NCBI GenBank assembly: GCA_035352555.1
Contig: DAOPXW010000003.1
Span: 1 to 47,670, forward strand
DNA length: 47,670 bases
From: UBA2922 sp035352555
Lineage (GTDB): Bacteria > Bacillota > Clostridia > Oscillospirales > Oscillospiraceae
Direction of reading: 5' to 3'
A model generated the notes under the pieces. It worked only from the letters and a program-made list of their open reading frames with translations, was not told where the DNA came from and searched no databases. Made by a program: the position numbers and the translations under genes. Below are positions 7,552-15,630 of this stretch, one piece after another. The stretch's first letter is position 1, and each line of letters starts with the position of its first letter.

Positions 7552-8553
7552 ATGGAAAAACGGGACTATAAAAATATGTGGGTCTATATCGAACACGACG
7601 GCACTGCCGCCGCGCCCGTGGGACTGGAGCTGTGCTGCGAGGTCCGCAGGCTCTGCGACGTGACGGGCGACAAGCTGTACGCCGTGGTGCTGGGCGATCT
7701 GCCCGCAGCCGAGATCGAAAAGGTCCGGGGCTGCGCCGTGGACGGCGTAATCCGCGTCAAGGGTACCGGCTACAGTCCGTACAATACCGACGCCTATGCC
7801 AACGCTTTCACTGTCCTGTCAAGAAAATATAACCCCTCCGCCATTTTTGTGGGGGGCAGCATCAACGGCCGGGATTTCGCGCCGCGCTTTGCCGTGCAGC
7901 TGGACACCGGCTGCACCTCCGACGCCATGGAGCTGGACTACGATCCCGCCACCGGCGACATTCAGTTCATCGAGCCCGCCGTGGGCGGCAAGATCATGGC
8001 CGTTATCACCGTGCCGACCCTGCGGCCCCAGGTGGGCACCATCCGTCCCGGCACCTTCAGGTACGCCCCCACCGGCGCCAGGGCGCAGGTGGAGGAGATC
8101 ACCGAACAGATTGACTTCCCCAGGGAAAACATTCGCTGCTGCCGGCTGTCCTTCAAGCCGGACGAGGCCGATCCCCAGTTGGATATCTCCGACTGCGGCG
8201 TTATCGTCTGCGTCGGCAACGGCCTTGCGGACGGGACGCATCTGACCCGCTACCGGGAGCTGGCGGCGCTGCTGGGCGGAAAGCTCGGCTGTACCCGGCC
8301 GCTGTTCGACCGGGGCATCCTGCCCTACAAACTGCAGATCGGGCAGTCCGGCGTCATCGTCAAGCCGAAGCTCTATTTCTGCTTCGGCGTGTCCGGCGCT
8401 GTGAACCATGTCGCCGGCGTCTCCGCGGACACCTTTGTCGCCGTGAACTCCGACCCGGACGCGCAGATCTTCAATTACTGCGACTACGGCATCGTGGGCG
8501 ATATGGACGAGGTCTGCGACGAACTGATCGCGGCGCTGAAAGTCAGAAAATAA
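7552..8553 (+). CDS. etfA: Electron transfer flavoprotein alpha subunit
   Basis: The large Etf subunit, 333 residues. The C-terminal FAD-binding region is recognisable: LQIGQSGVIVKPKLYFCFGVSGAVNHVAGV, then NSDPDAQIFNYCDYGIVGD. The N-terminus opens directly into the Etf fold and lacks the ferredoxin-like [4Fe-4S] extension found in LctC of Acetobacterium woodii, so electrons would have to leave by another ferredoxin. GAGGCGCAGCG precedes the ATG. It is the third gene of the GlcD-EtfBA set. Confidence 0.9.
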   Translation: MEKRDYKNMWVYIEHDGTAAAPVGLELCCEVRRLCDVTGDKLYAVVLGDLPAAEIEKVRGCAVDGVIRVKGTGYSPYNTDAYANAFTVLSRKYNPSAIFVGGSINGRDFAPRFAVQLDTGCTSDAMELDYDPATGDIQFIEPAVGGKIMAVITVPTLRPQVGTIRPGTFRYAPTGARAQVEEITEQIDFPRENIRCCRLSFKPDEADPQLDISDCGVIVCVGNGLADGTHLTRYRELAALLGGKLGCTRPLFDRGILPYKLQIGQSGVIVKPKLYFCFGVSGAVNHVAGVSADTFVAVNSDPDAQIFNYCDYGIVGDMDEVCDELIAALKVRK

Positions 8554-8581
8554 CGGTCGTTGACCAGGGAGCGGGACAGCG

Positions 8582-9514
8582 ATGAGAACGGTATATCCGG
8601 ATTATTACAGGGACTTTTGCTGTACGGCGTCGGCGTGCCGCCATACCTGCTGCGCCGGGTGGGAGATCGACATCGACAGCGCGTCGATGAGGCGCTACGC
8701 GGCGGCGGAAGGGGACTTGGGCCGGCGGCTGAGAGCCGGTATCGCCGGGGGCGAAAATCCGCATTTCGTTCTCACGGAGGGCGGGTGCTGCCCCATGCTG
8801 AACGACGACGGCCTGTGCGCCGTTCTCCTGGACCTGGGGGAGGACGCGCTGTGCGACATCTGTGCGGAGCATCCGCGCTTCCACACCTTTCTGTCCGACC
8901 GGACGGAGACGGGCTTGGGCCTGTGCTGCGAGGAAGCGGCGCGGCTGCTGCTGAGCCGCCGCGGGCCCATCCGGCTGCTGGGCGAGGGCGGGGAAAAGCT
9001 CACGCGGGGCGAGAAAAAGCTGCTGGGGCAGCGGGCCCTGGCTTTCGGCGTCCTGTGGCGGAACGGCGGACTGCGGGAGCGGCTGGACGATCTGCTGTTC
9101 GTGTTCGGCGCGTCCATGGCGGAGCGGCCCGCCCGGGAATGGGCGGACATCTGCCTGGGGCTGGAGCGGATGGACGGGCGCTGGACGGCGCTGCTGGAGG
9201 GACTGCGGGAGGTGGACGGGGCCGATGTGGCCGAGTTTGACCGCCGATACCCCCAGACGCTGTGCGAATACGAAAATTTGCTCTGGTACTTCTTCTACCG
9301 ACACTTCCTCTCGGCGGCGGACGGCGGCAGCGTCGCGGCTCCGCTGCGATTTGCGGCGGTGTCGTGGCAGATCATCCACGCGCTGGATGCCGCGAAATTC
9401 AAACGCGCCGGGGCCTTTGCTCCGGCAGACCGGGCGGAGCACGCCCGGCTCTACTCCGCGGAGATCGAGTATTCCGATGAAAATATAGAAGCGATGCTGG
9501 AGCTGCTGCAATAA
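8582..9514 (+). CDS. fliB: FliB-family flagellin lysine N-methylase homologue
   Basis: FliB proteins methylate surface-exposed lysines of flagellin using S-adenosylmethionine and carry a cysteine-rich N-terminus thought to hold an Fe-S cluster. The 310 residues begin with the family signature: CCTASACRHTCCAGWEI near 14-30, then CCPMLNDDGLC near 69-79 and CDICAEHPRF near 91-100. No flagellar gene is present in the window, so the substrate could be encoded elsewhere or differ. It lies 28 bases after etfA with a GGGAG site and may be read from the same transcript, although a functional link is not evident. Confidence 0.75.
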   Translation: MRTVYPDYYRDFCCTASACRHTCCAGWEIDIDSASMRRYAAAEGDLGRRLRAGIAGGENPHFVLTEGGCCPMLNDDGLCAVLLDLGEDALCDICAEHPRFHTFLSDRTETGLGLCCEEAARLLLSRRGPIRLLGEGGEKLTRGEKKLLGQRALAFGVLWRNGGLRERLDDLLFVFGASMAERPAREWADICLGLERMDGRWTALLEGLREVDGADVAEFDRRYPQTLCEYENLLWYFFYRHFLSAADGGSVAAPLRFAAVSWQIIHALDAAKFKRAGAFAPADRAEHARLYSAEIEYSDENIEAMLELLQ

Positions 9515-9551
9515 AAAACTCCGTATTCCGATTGGGAATACGGAGCTTTTT
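9515..9551. terminator. Bidirectional terminator between fliB and the iron alcohol dehydrogenase
   Basis: Stem CTCCGTATTCC/GGAATACGGAG (9519-9529 with 9535-9545), a T-run after it and an A-run before it, between convergent genes. Confidence 0.85.
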
Positions 9552-9559
9552 CTTATTTC

Positions 9560-10771
9560 TTACGCCTCGTCGATGATGCGGTGGATCACGTTGGTGAAGC
9601 GTTTGGCGTTGTACACCACGGGCACGGGGTAGACGGGGTTGGCCTCGTGCAGGGCCCATTCCACCATCTGGGGGATGTCCGACTCCTTGATGAAGCTGAA
9701 GCCGGTGGGGATCTCCATCCGCTTGTTCATGGCCCGGATCTCCGCGATGAAGGACTTGGCCTTATCTTCCTCAGTGCCGGTGAAATTCACGCCGGTGAGC
9801 TCGGCCAGATGGGCCAGTTTCTGATACACGGCGGGGCCGTAATCCTCCAGCACAATAGGCAGGATGACGGCGTTGGCCAAGCCGTGGGGGGTGTTGTACA
9901 GGCCGCCCAGGGTGTGAGCGATGGCGTGGACGTTGCCCACGCCCGCGCGGGTGAAGGCGAAGCCCGCCTTGTAGGCCGCGATAAGCATCTGGGTACGGGC
10001 CTCCATGTCGTTGCCGTCCCGGTAGGCGCGCTCCAGATAAGTAAAGATCTCGCACACGGCCTCCTCCGCCAGACGGATGCTCTCCTCCGTGTTGTAGGTC
10101 CAGCAGACGTAGGCCTCCACCGCGTGAGTCAGCGCGTCCATGCCGGTGGTGGAGGTGGTTTTGGGCGGGAGGTTGCGGGTCATCTCGGGGTCCAGCACGG
10201 CGTAGCGCGGTACCAGGCACAGGTCCATGATGGCATATTTGTGGTGGGTGTCCGAGTCGGTGATGACCGCGGCGATGGTGGTCTCCGATCCGGTGCCTGC
10301 CGTGGTGGGCACGGCAATGAAGGGCGGGATCTTTTTCATGACCTTCAGCAGCCCGGCCATTTTGCCCACTTCCCAGTTGGGATGGACTACCCGTGCAGCC
10401 GCGCCCTTGGCCGCGTCCATGGAGGAGCCGCCGCCGATGGCGATGAAGCCCTGGCAGCCGGTCTCCAGATAACGCCGCTGAATTTTATTGACGGTGTTTA
10501 CCGACGGGTTGGATTCCACCTCGGCAAAGAGCTCATAGGCGATGCCGGCATTGTCCAGCTCCTTGAGGATCATGGGCGCCAGTGTCTTGCCGATGGTGGG
10601 GCCGGTGACCACCATGGCCTTCTTTACGTGGGATTTCTTCAGCAGCTCGGGTATTTTGGCCACGCTGCCGATGCCGGAGACGGGGATTGGCTTGCGCCAG
10701 GGCAGCATCCGTGCGCCGACATTAAAAACGCCCTGAAAAGCGCGATAATAGGCTGTGTTGACCATGTCCAT
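9560..10771 (-). CDS. Iron-containing alcohol dehydrogenase
   Basis: A group III NAD(P)H-dependent alcohol/aldehyde oxidoreductase. The 403 residues show the nucleotide-binding GGGSSMDAAKG motif (near 107-117), TTAGTGSETT (near 147-156), and the metal-binding His pair region HTLGGLYNTPHGLANA. Likely substrates are short-chain alcohols, aldehydes or 4-hydroxybutyrate-type acids; the sequence does not decide. The ATG at 10771 is used because GGAGG lies ten bases upstream; an in-frame extension to 10840 would cover the promoter. The gene is single, with a promoter upstream and a bidirectional terminator downstream. Confidence 0.85.
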   Translation of the reverse strand: MDMVNTAYYRAFQGVFNVGARMLPWRKPIPVSGIGSVAKIPELLKKSHVKKAMVVTGPTIGKTLAPMILKELDNAGIAYELFAEVESNPSVNTVNKIQRRYLETGCQGFIAIGGGSSMDAAKGAAARVVHPNWEVGKMAGLLKVMKKIPPFIAVPTTAGTGSETTIAAVITDSDTHHKYAIMDLCLVPRYAVLDPEMTRNLPPKTTSTTGMDALTHAVEAYVCWTYNTEESIRLAEEAVCEIFTYLERAYRDGNDMEARTQMLIAAYKAGFAFTRAGVGNVHAIAHTLGGLYNTPHGLANAVILPIVLEDYGPAVYQKLAHLAELTGVNFTGTEEDKAKSFIAEIRAMNKRMEIPTGFSFIKESDIPQMVEWALHEANPVYPVPVVYNAKRFTNVIHRIIDEA

Positions 10772-10810
10772 TTGTAAAATCCCTCCATATTTTTCAATTT
10801 GCCAAAAAAT

Positions 10811-10840
10811 ATAATATTCCCGTACCCGGCGTTCAGTCAA
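10811..10840 (-). promoter_or_regulatory. Promoter of the iron alcohol dehydrogenase
   Basis: Minus strand TTGACT (10840-10835), 18 bases, TATTAT (10816-10811), about 40 bases before the ATG. Confidence 0.6.
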
Positions 10841-10917
10841 GTGCCAAAGCGCATTTTAGCACATTGATGAAAAAAAGGCTAAATGGATGTGCGAAATGTT
10901 CAAACAAAAAACGGGGC

Positions 10918-10964
10918 TTGACATGCCTCGAAAATCTATGTAAACTAAGCATAGATTTCCGAGG
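10918..10964 (+). promoter_or_regulatory. PadR operon promoter with a 15-bp operator palindrome
   Basis: TTGACA (10918-10923), 17 bases, TAAACT (10941-10946). An inverted repeat with arms CCTCGAAAATCTATG (10926-10940) and CATAGATTTCCGAGG (10950-10964), one mismatch and a 9-base centre, fills the spacer, the -10 and the start site. PadR proteins usually repress their own operons through such dyads. Confidence 0.8.
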
Positions 10965-10979
10965 TATTTGGAGGTGCTT

Positions 10980-11330
10980 ATGAAAATTGACAAAGGGTTG
11001 ATGACCGGGAGCACCACGCTGCTGATCCTCAAGCTGCTCTCCGAAGGGGAGAAGTACGGCTATGAGATGATCCGGGAGCTGGCACGCCGCAGCGAGAACG
11101 CCTTTGAACTCAAGGAGGGGACACTGTATCCCATCCTTCACGATCTGGAGGACAAGGGCTGCGTGGAGGCTTTCACGCAGGAAACCTCCGGCGGGCGGCA
11201 GCGCCGCTATTATCGCATCACGCAGAAGGGGATGGGCCTGCTGAGAGATAAGACCGAGGAGTGGCGCTACTTTGCCGGCAAGGTCAATGGCGTGCTGGGC
11301 GGCGCCACCGCGGTGCCGGGACTGGCATGA
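10980..11330 (+). CDS. PadR-family transcriptional repressor
   Basis: A 116-residue winged-helix regulator. The PadR signature is clear: LLILKLLSEGEKYGYEMIREL at residues about 13-33, then ELKEGTLYPILHDLEDKG (near 44-61) and GGRQRRYYRIT. PadR dimers bind palindromic operators and release them on binding a small molecule or stress signal. The ATG at 10980 follows GGAGG by five bases and lies 15 bases after the operator palindrome, so autoregulation is very likely. The stop codon overlaps the next start as ATGA, giving translational coupling to the two membrane-associated genes downstream. Confidence 0.9.
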   Translation: MKIDKGLMTGSTTLLILKLLSEGEKYGYEMIRELARRSENAFELKEGTLYPILHDLEDKGCVEAFTQETSGGRQRRYYRITQKGMGLLRDKTEEWRYFAGKVNGVLGGATAVPGLA

Positions 11331-12118
11331 CGGGCCGGGAGGACGCGGCGGCGTGGTGCGACGCGGCCTGCGCCTATATCCGCTACAAGCCGGACCGCGG
11401 CCCTGTCCGGGAGGAGCTTCTGGGCCACATCGAGGACAAGACTGCGTTTTATGAGGACGGCGGACTGGATGCCGACGCGGCGGAGGAGAAGGCCGTGTCC
11501 GACATGGGCAGCCCCGTTTCCACAGGGCTGCTGCTGCGCAAGACCCACAAGCCCTATCTGGGCTGGTGCCTGACGGCGACAAAGGGAATTCTTTTGCTCA
11601 CGTCAATCCTGACAGTGGCGCTGATGCTTTTTGGCGGCGGGATCGCCAATCTCAGGTCCGCCGCCCTGCAATTGGCCGGCAAACAGCCGGACTACCCTTT
11701 CTGCGACTACAACCGGCAGGTGGCCGGCTACACGCCGGTGGACGCGCTGGTACGGGTAAAACCGTTCCAATGCGGGGACTACGCCTTTTCTGTGGCGGAC
11801 GCCTATCTATGGCGCGGCACCGGGGGCACCGGTGTGGCCGCATTCCGGCTGAATGTGCGCCCCGCGCATTTTTGGCTGGGCACGCCGATGCTCGATCTCT
11901 ACGCCGTGGACGATCTGGGGCGGCAGTATTTTGCCGTCGGCGCGGCGGAGGACGCGTCCGGCCAGCTGGCCGTGACCGCTTACTCAAGGTCGCTGGGCGA
12001 CACCAGCTGCGGCATCACCGTGTGGATGCCGGATCTGCGCGCCAAATGGGTGGAGATCCGCTGCCCCAACAACGACGGCTTTGTGATCCGCCTTGATCTG
12101 CCGGAGGCGACGACATGA
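11327..12118 (+). CDS. Membrane-associated PadR-partner protein with an N-terminal HAAS/permease-prefix-like domain
   Basis: 263 residues. The first 75 (IRYKPDRGPVREELLGHIEDK, GLDADAAEEKAVSDMGSP) match the pattern of the small helical domain found in PadR-linked membrane proteins (permease prefix / HAAS type). One membrane helix follows (about residues 85-105, ILLLTSILTVALMLFGGG), then an extracytoplasmic beta-rich domain of about 155 residues that I do not recognise. The start is fixed by the ATGA overlap with padR. It overlaps the next gene by ATGA as well, so the three form one tightly coupled operon that may sense or respond to envelope stress (inference). Confidence 0.7.
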   Translation: MTGREDAAAWCDAACAYIRYKPDRGPVREELLGHIEDKTAFYEDGGLDADAAEEKAVSDMGSPVSTGLLLRKTHKPYLGWCLTATKGILLLTSILTVALMLFGGGIANLRSAALQLAGKQPDYPFCDYNRQVAGYTPVDALVRVKPFQCGDYAFSVADAYLWRGTGGTGVAAFRLNVRPAHFWLGTPMLDLYAVDDLGRQYFAVGAAEDASGQLAVTAYSRSLGDTSCGITVWMPDLRAKWVEIRCPNNDGFVIRLDLPEATT

Positions 12119-12927
12119 CAAAGACAAAGAAGAAAAGAGTTTTAAAAATTCTCAGCTGCCTGCTGGGCACGGCGGCGCTGCTGTTCGCGGCATGGATGGG
12201 CACCGGGTATTCGCCGCTGACGGACGCGGGCAAGCTGCACCGTATGGAGCGGCGGATGCTGTTGGCACCCTCGGAGCTGGCGCTGGAAAAAACCGCGCAG
12301 GACGAGTACGGCACCTAGAAGATGGCGGTGGGCGACAACGGCACTCAATACACAGTTATGCAGCTCTGCTATACACCGCAAATCAATCTGCTGAATTGGT
12401 GGGGCGGCTACTCCGACGGTTTTGCTCAGAAAAAGACGGAGCTCAACATTCTCGAGTCAAAATGCCAGAAAATGTTTTGCGTGTGCGCCCAACGGAACTG
12501 CGCTGCCATCGGCGCGGTCCTTTACATTCCCGGCGACGGGGAGAGCAGCACCCCGCTGGTCTTGTCCTGGCAGAGCCCGGGAACCGACAAGGGTGTCTAC
12601 GGTTTTGCCGTGCCGGAACAGACTGATGCCGACGCGGAGCGGCTGACAGAGGCCTACCGCGGGAACCGTCTGGAGCACTGCTACTACCTGGCGGCGCTGT
12701 ACGACGCGGCGGGAAGCGTCACCGCCCTGTATGCCGCCGATCTGGGCACGGCGTCGCAATTTGCGGGCATTCTAAAATTTCCTGAGACAATGATGGCGGG
12801 CTTTATCGCGCCCGATCTCTCCCAGGTGCGCTTCACGCCCGACGGCGAACACGGCGTCGCCATCTCCTTCGGCGACACGCTGATGGTGCCCTTCGACCTG
12901 AGCGATCCTTCGATCTACGTTCAATAG
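12115..12927 (+). pseudogene. Membrane-anchored exported protein gene interrupted by an in-frame amber codon
   Basis: A 271-codon frame starts at the ATGA overlap with the previous gene and runs to 12927, but codon 68 (12316-12318) is TAG. The first 67 residues have a basic start and one membrane helix (ILSCLLGTAALLFAAWMGTGY); the 202 residues after the TAG continue in the same frame and resemble an extracytoplasmic domain. The reading frame, composition and operon position are intact on both sides, so the break is a single point. A TGG-to-TAG change (Trp) would explain it. It may be a recent nonsense mutation, an assembly error or a read-through site. No family is recognised. Confidence 0.7.
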
Positions 12928-12930
12928 GCG

Positions 12931-12964
12931 AAAAAAACGCGGGGGCGGCGCCCCCCGCGTTTTT
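12931..12964. terminator. Bidirectional terminator
   Basis: A-run, stem ACGCGGGGG/CCCCCGCGT and T-run between the PadR operon and the convergent hydrolase gene. Confidence 0.85.
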
Positions 12965-12965
12965 G

Positions 12966-13901
12966 TTATCCTACGTATTCCTGAATATACTCGTCCAGCT
13001 TGGCGGTGTAGAGCGCCGGGGCGCGGTACATCCCCTCAATGTGCTTCGCGCCGCTGACCACCAGCATTTCCTTGTGGGGCGAGGCGCAGATGCCGTACAG
13101 CTCCTGCCCCATGGTCAGGGGCACGGTCCTGTCGTCCGCGCCGTGGACGAACAGGATGGGCTTTTCCATATGTCTGCAGGCCAGACGGACATCCGTGTCC
13201 GCCAGATCGTAGCCCGCCATGAACTTGTTCACAAAGCGTACGGCACCGAAGGGCAGACGGCGGTGGATGCCCATCATGTGGCTGATGGCCTCCAGCCCGC
13301 TGGTATAGCCGGAATCGCATACGATGAATTTCACCTCGTCCGGGCAGCGGTCGCCCAGGTTGACCACCGTGGCGCCGCCCATGGAAAAGCCGTGGAGGAT
13401 AATGTTGATGTCCCGGCCGTAGTTTTGGCGCAGAATGTCGATCCACTTCAGGCAGTCGCCGGTCTCAAAATAATCGAAGCCGATGAAGCGCCCGCCGGAG
13501 GAGCCGGAGGCCACGTGGTCGTCGCAGAAGATGTCGATGCCCCGGCTGAGATAGTATTCCGCGAAGGGCGCGGCGGTCTCCGCATGGTTGGAGCGGTAGC
13601 CGTGGACCAGATAGGCGATGGTCTTGCTGCGCCCGCTGCCCGCGCGGTAATAGAAACCGTTGAGCAGATAGCCGTTGTCGGAGGCCATGGTCATGACCTC
13701 GTGGGGGCGGCTCTCCATGACCAGCGCCGAACGCTCCCGATCCTCATAAAAGGCGGGCTCGTGGCCGGGCTTTTCCAGCAGAAACCGGGAGAACCTGGAA
13801 CGGGTGCGGTAGAAAACATAGCGGTACAGGTCCGTGACCAACAGTGTCGTCCCCACGGTGGCGGCCGCGGCGGCAGCGGCGAGATAAGTGGACTTTTTCA
13901 T
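12966..13901 (-). CDS. Membrane-anchored alpha/beta hydrolase (YqkD-like)
   Basis: 311 residues. An alanine-rich hydrophobic N-terminus (about residues 5-22) should anchor the protein or act as a signal. The hydrolase core has YLVHGYRSN (oxyanion side), the nucleophile elbow GFSMGG, the acid in VHGADDRTVP and the base in SGAKHIEG. This resembles Bacillus YqkD and other serine hydrolases of the BAAT/S9-like group; the natural substrate is unknown. The ATG at 13901 follows GGAGG by six bases; an in-frame extension to 13994 would overlap the VWA gene. It is the third gene of a minus-strand set with MoxR and the VWA protein, 16 bases after the latter. Confidence 0.8.
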   Translation of the reverse strand: MKKSTYLAAAAAAATVGTTLLVTDLYRYVFYRTRSRFSRFLLEKPGHEPAFYEDRERSALVMESRPHEVMTMASDNGYLLNGFYYRAGSGRSKTIAYLVHGYRSNHAETAAPFAEYYLSRGIDIFCDDHVASGSSGGRFIGFDYFETGDCLKWIDILRQNYGRDINIILHGFSMGGATVVNLGDRCPDEVKFIVCDSGYTSGLEAISHMMGIHRRLPFGAVRFVNKFMAGYDLADTDVRLACRHMEKPILFVHGADDRTVPLTMGQELYGICASPHKEMLVVSGAKHIEGMYRAPALYTAKLDEYIQEYVG

Positions 13902-13917
13902 TTTGGACCTCCGTCGC

Positions 13918-15630
13918 TTACAGGTTTTTGATCTGGTTCTGGATGAGCATTCCCACAGTGTCGGCAAGCTGATCGAGGGAATGAATGCGGGCAAAATCCC
14001 GCTCGTAGACCTTTTTGGCCGAGGCCACGTCCTCGTCGTCCCCGGTAAAGACGCACACCACGGCGATGCCGTTCGCCCGCAGGCGGCGGACCTCGAAGGC
14101 GGTGTCCGTGACGCCGGCGTCGGTCTCGTAGGAGATATATTCGTCCTCGCCCGCGCCGCGCATCTTGCGCACGTCGTTGGGTTTCACATCCGAAAGGATG
14201 ATGAGGATGCGATGCTCGTACCGCGACTGCGCCATGAGATAGCCCGCCGCGCGCACGGCCAGCCCATCCCGGTTGCAGCCGTTGGAGACGTAGTCGAAAA
14301 CGGCGTCGTTGCGCTTCGTCTCGTTGTAATCGCGAAAAATGTGCACGATGGTGTAGCCGGTCATGGAGCAGAAAGACATGACCCTGCAGGGAATGCCGCA
14401 TCGGGTCAGGCTCTCCGCAATCATAAAGCCCTGACTGGATACCGTCTCCTGCCTGTATTTCTGGGAGGTGGAGGCGTCCAGCAGGATGTCCACGCTGAGG
14501 TCGCCCATGTTGCTCTGCTCGTCGCGGAGGAAGACCTTGTCGTCGTTCAGGTACGCCGCCCGCCAGACCCTGCCGCCGCTGAGCAGGCCGGAGTTGGCCT
14601 TGACGGGGGAGGGCTGCAGATGCAGCAGCACGGAATTCCGGATGCGCCCGGTGAGCTTTTCCACGGCGATGCGGTTGCGGACGAGGCTGCGCTTGTAATA
14701 GGCCCGGTTCATCTGCACCTGCTTGGCCTCGTGCTCCTTCTGCAGCGCCTCGAAGCCGTTTTGGATGCCCTGCTTCCTTATCGGCTCGCCCCGGGTGAAC
14801 AGCAGATGGCAGCTGGCGTGATTGCCGCAGCACAGCGCCCGCTCGATCTCTGCCACCTGCTGGGGGGAATACAGCGTTCTGCCGTACTTGGTCTCCATAA
14901 AAGCGCGAAGCTCGTCGTCCGACAGGGCGGTGAGCGCCTTTTTCTGCTCGTCCTGTCCGCCGGCCTGGGCCCCGCCGTAGATGTTCTTCGGGTGGTCGGC
15001 AAAGCCGATGAAAAACTTCCGATAGCGCGTCTTGCCTCTGCCGCCGCTTTTGTGGGCGAACAGGGCGGGGGGAGCGCGGCGCTTCAGCCGCTTTTTCTCT
15101 TCCGCGGTCACCCGGAACCATTTTTCAAAAAGCGCGTCGGCCCGCGCCGCGATTTCGTCGGTGGTGAGCTCGGGGGAAAATTCCAGCTCGTTGAGCAGCT
15201 GAAGGTTGTAGCCGTCCAGCTTTGGCTCCAGCCCCAGCACCCGGGAGAAGTGGGCCAGCGCCATCGTCTCGTAAAAACGCAGATAGTCGCCCGCCTTGCC
15301 GGAGGCCAGCACTTCCCGGGCGTATTCCTCCCGCAGCGGGGCCAGTGCCGGACGGGAGGGGGCCTCCCTGGCGAACACGCAGTTCTCCAGCCCCAGCCAC
15401 AGGAGCCCCTCGTAAACGTCGGCGTCCTCATACTGCTGAAAGCCGAGAAAAACCTTTTCCAGCTTGGGATACTCGTAGTGCCGCCGCACCGCGCCGATGA
15501 TGCAGTTCCAGTAGACCTCGGCCCGCCCGCTGCCGTCGTAGGCCTTGAAGTCCGGCGTGAAGCTGTAATCGTGGGCGGCGTTCCATATTATGTTAACCGC
15601 ACGGCGGTTTTGTACGTCGGAAATTTCCAT
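13918..15630 (-). CDS. VWA-domain protein, partner of a MoxR ATPase
   Basis: 570 residues. The C-terminal 200 or so form a von Willebrand A domain of the NorD/CobT kind, with MIDAS DILLDASTS (D385) and RILIILSDVKPND further on. The N-terminal 370 residues are helical and charged, with no recognised domain. MoxR AAA+ ATPases paired with VWA proteins act as chaperones that insert cofactors or metals or remodel a target complex. The start ATG overlaps the MoxR stop by one base (TGATG), so the two are translationally coupled. No obvious client such as a metalloenzyme lies alongside; only the hydrolase follows. Confidence 0.8.
   Translation of the reverse strand: MEISDVQNRRAVNIIWNAAHDYSFTPDFKAYDGSGRAEVYWNCIIGAVRRHYEYPKLEKVFLGFQQYEDADVYEGLLWLGLENCVFAREAPSRPALAPLREEYAREVLASGKAGDYLRFYETMALAHFSRVLGLEPKLDGYNLQLLNELEFSPELTTDEIAARADALFEKWFRVTAEEKKRLKRRAPPALFAHKSGGRGKTRYRKFFIGFADHPKNIYGGAQAGGQDEQKKALTALSDDELRAFMETKYGRTLYSPQQVAEIERALCCGNHASCHLLFTRGEPIRKQGIQNGFEALQKEHEAKQVQMNRAYYKRSLVRNRIAVEKLTGRIRNSVLLHLQPSPVKANSGLLSGGRVWRAAYLNDDKVFLRDEQSNMGDLSVDILLDASTSQKYRQETVSSQGFMIAESLTRCGIPCRVMSFCSMTGYTIVHIFRDYNETKRNDAVFDYVSNGCNRDGLAVRAAGYLMAQSRYEHRILIILSDVKPNDVRKMRGAGEDEYISYETDAGVTDTAFEVRRLRANGIAVVCVFTGDDEDVASAKKVYERDFARIHSLDQLADTVGMLIQNQIKNL

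Noticed and set aside
12316..12318. Pyrrolysine insertion at the TAG codon
   Set aside because: Not adopted as the main reading: no pyl gene or tRNA-Pyl is in the window, and the protein is not a methylamine methyltransferase; a point nonsense change is simpler.
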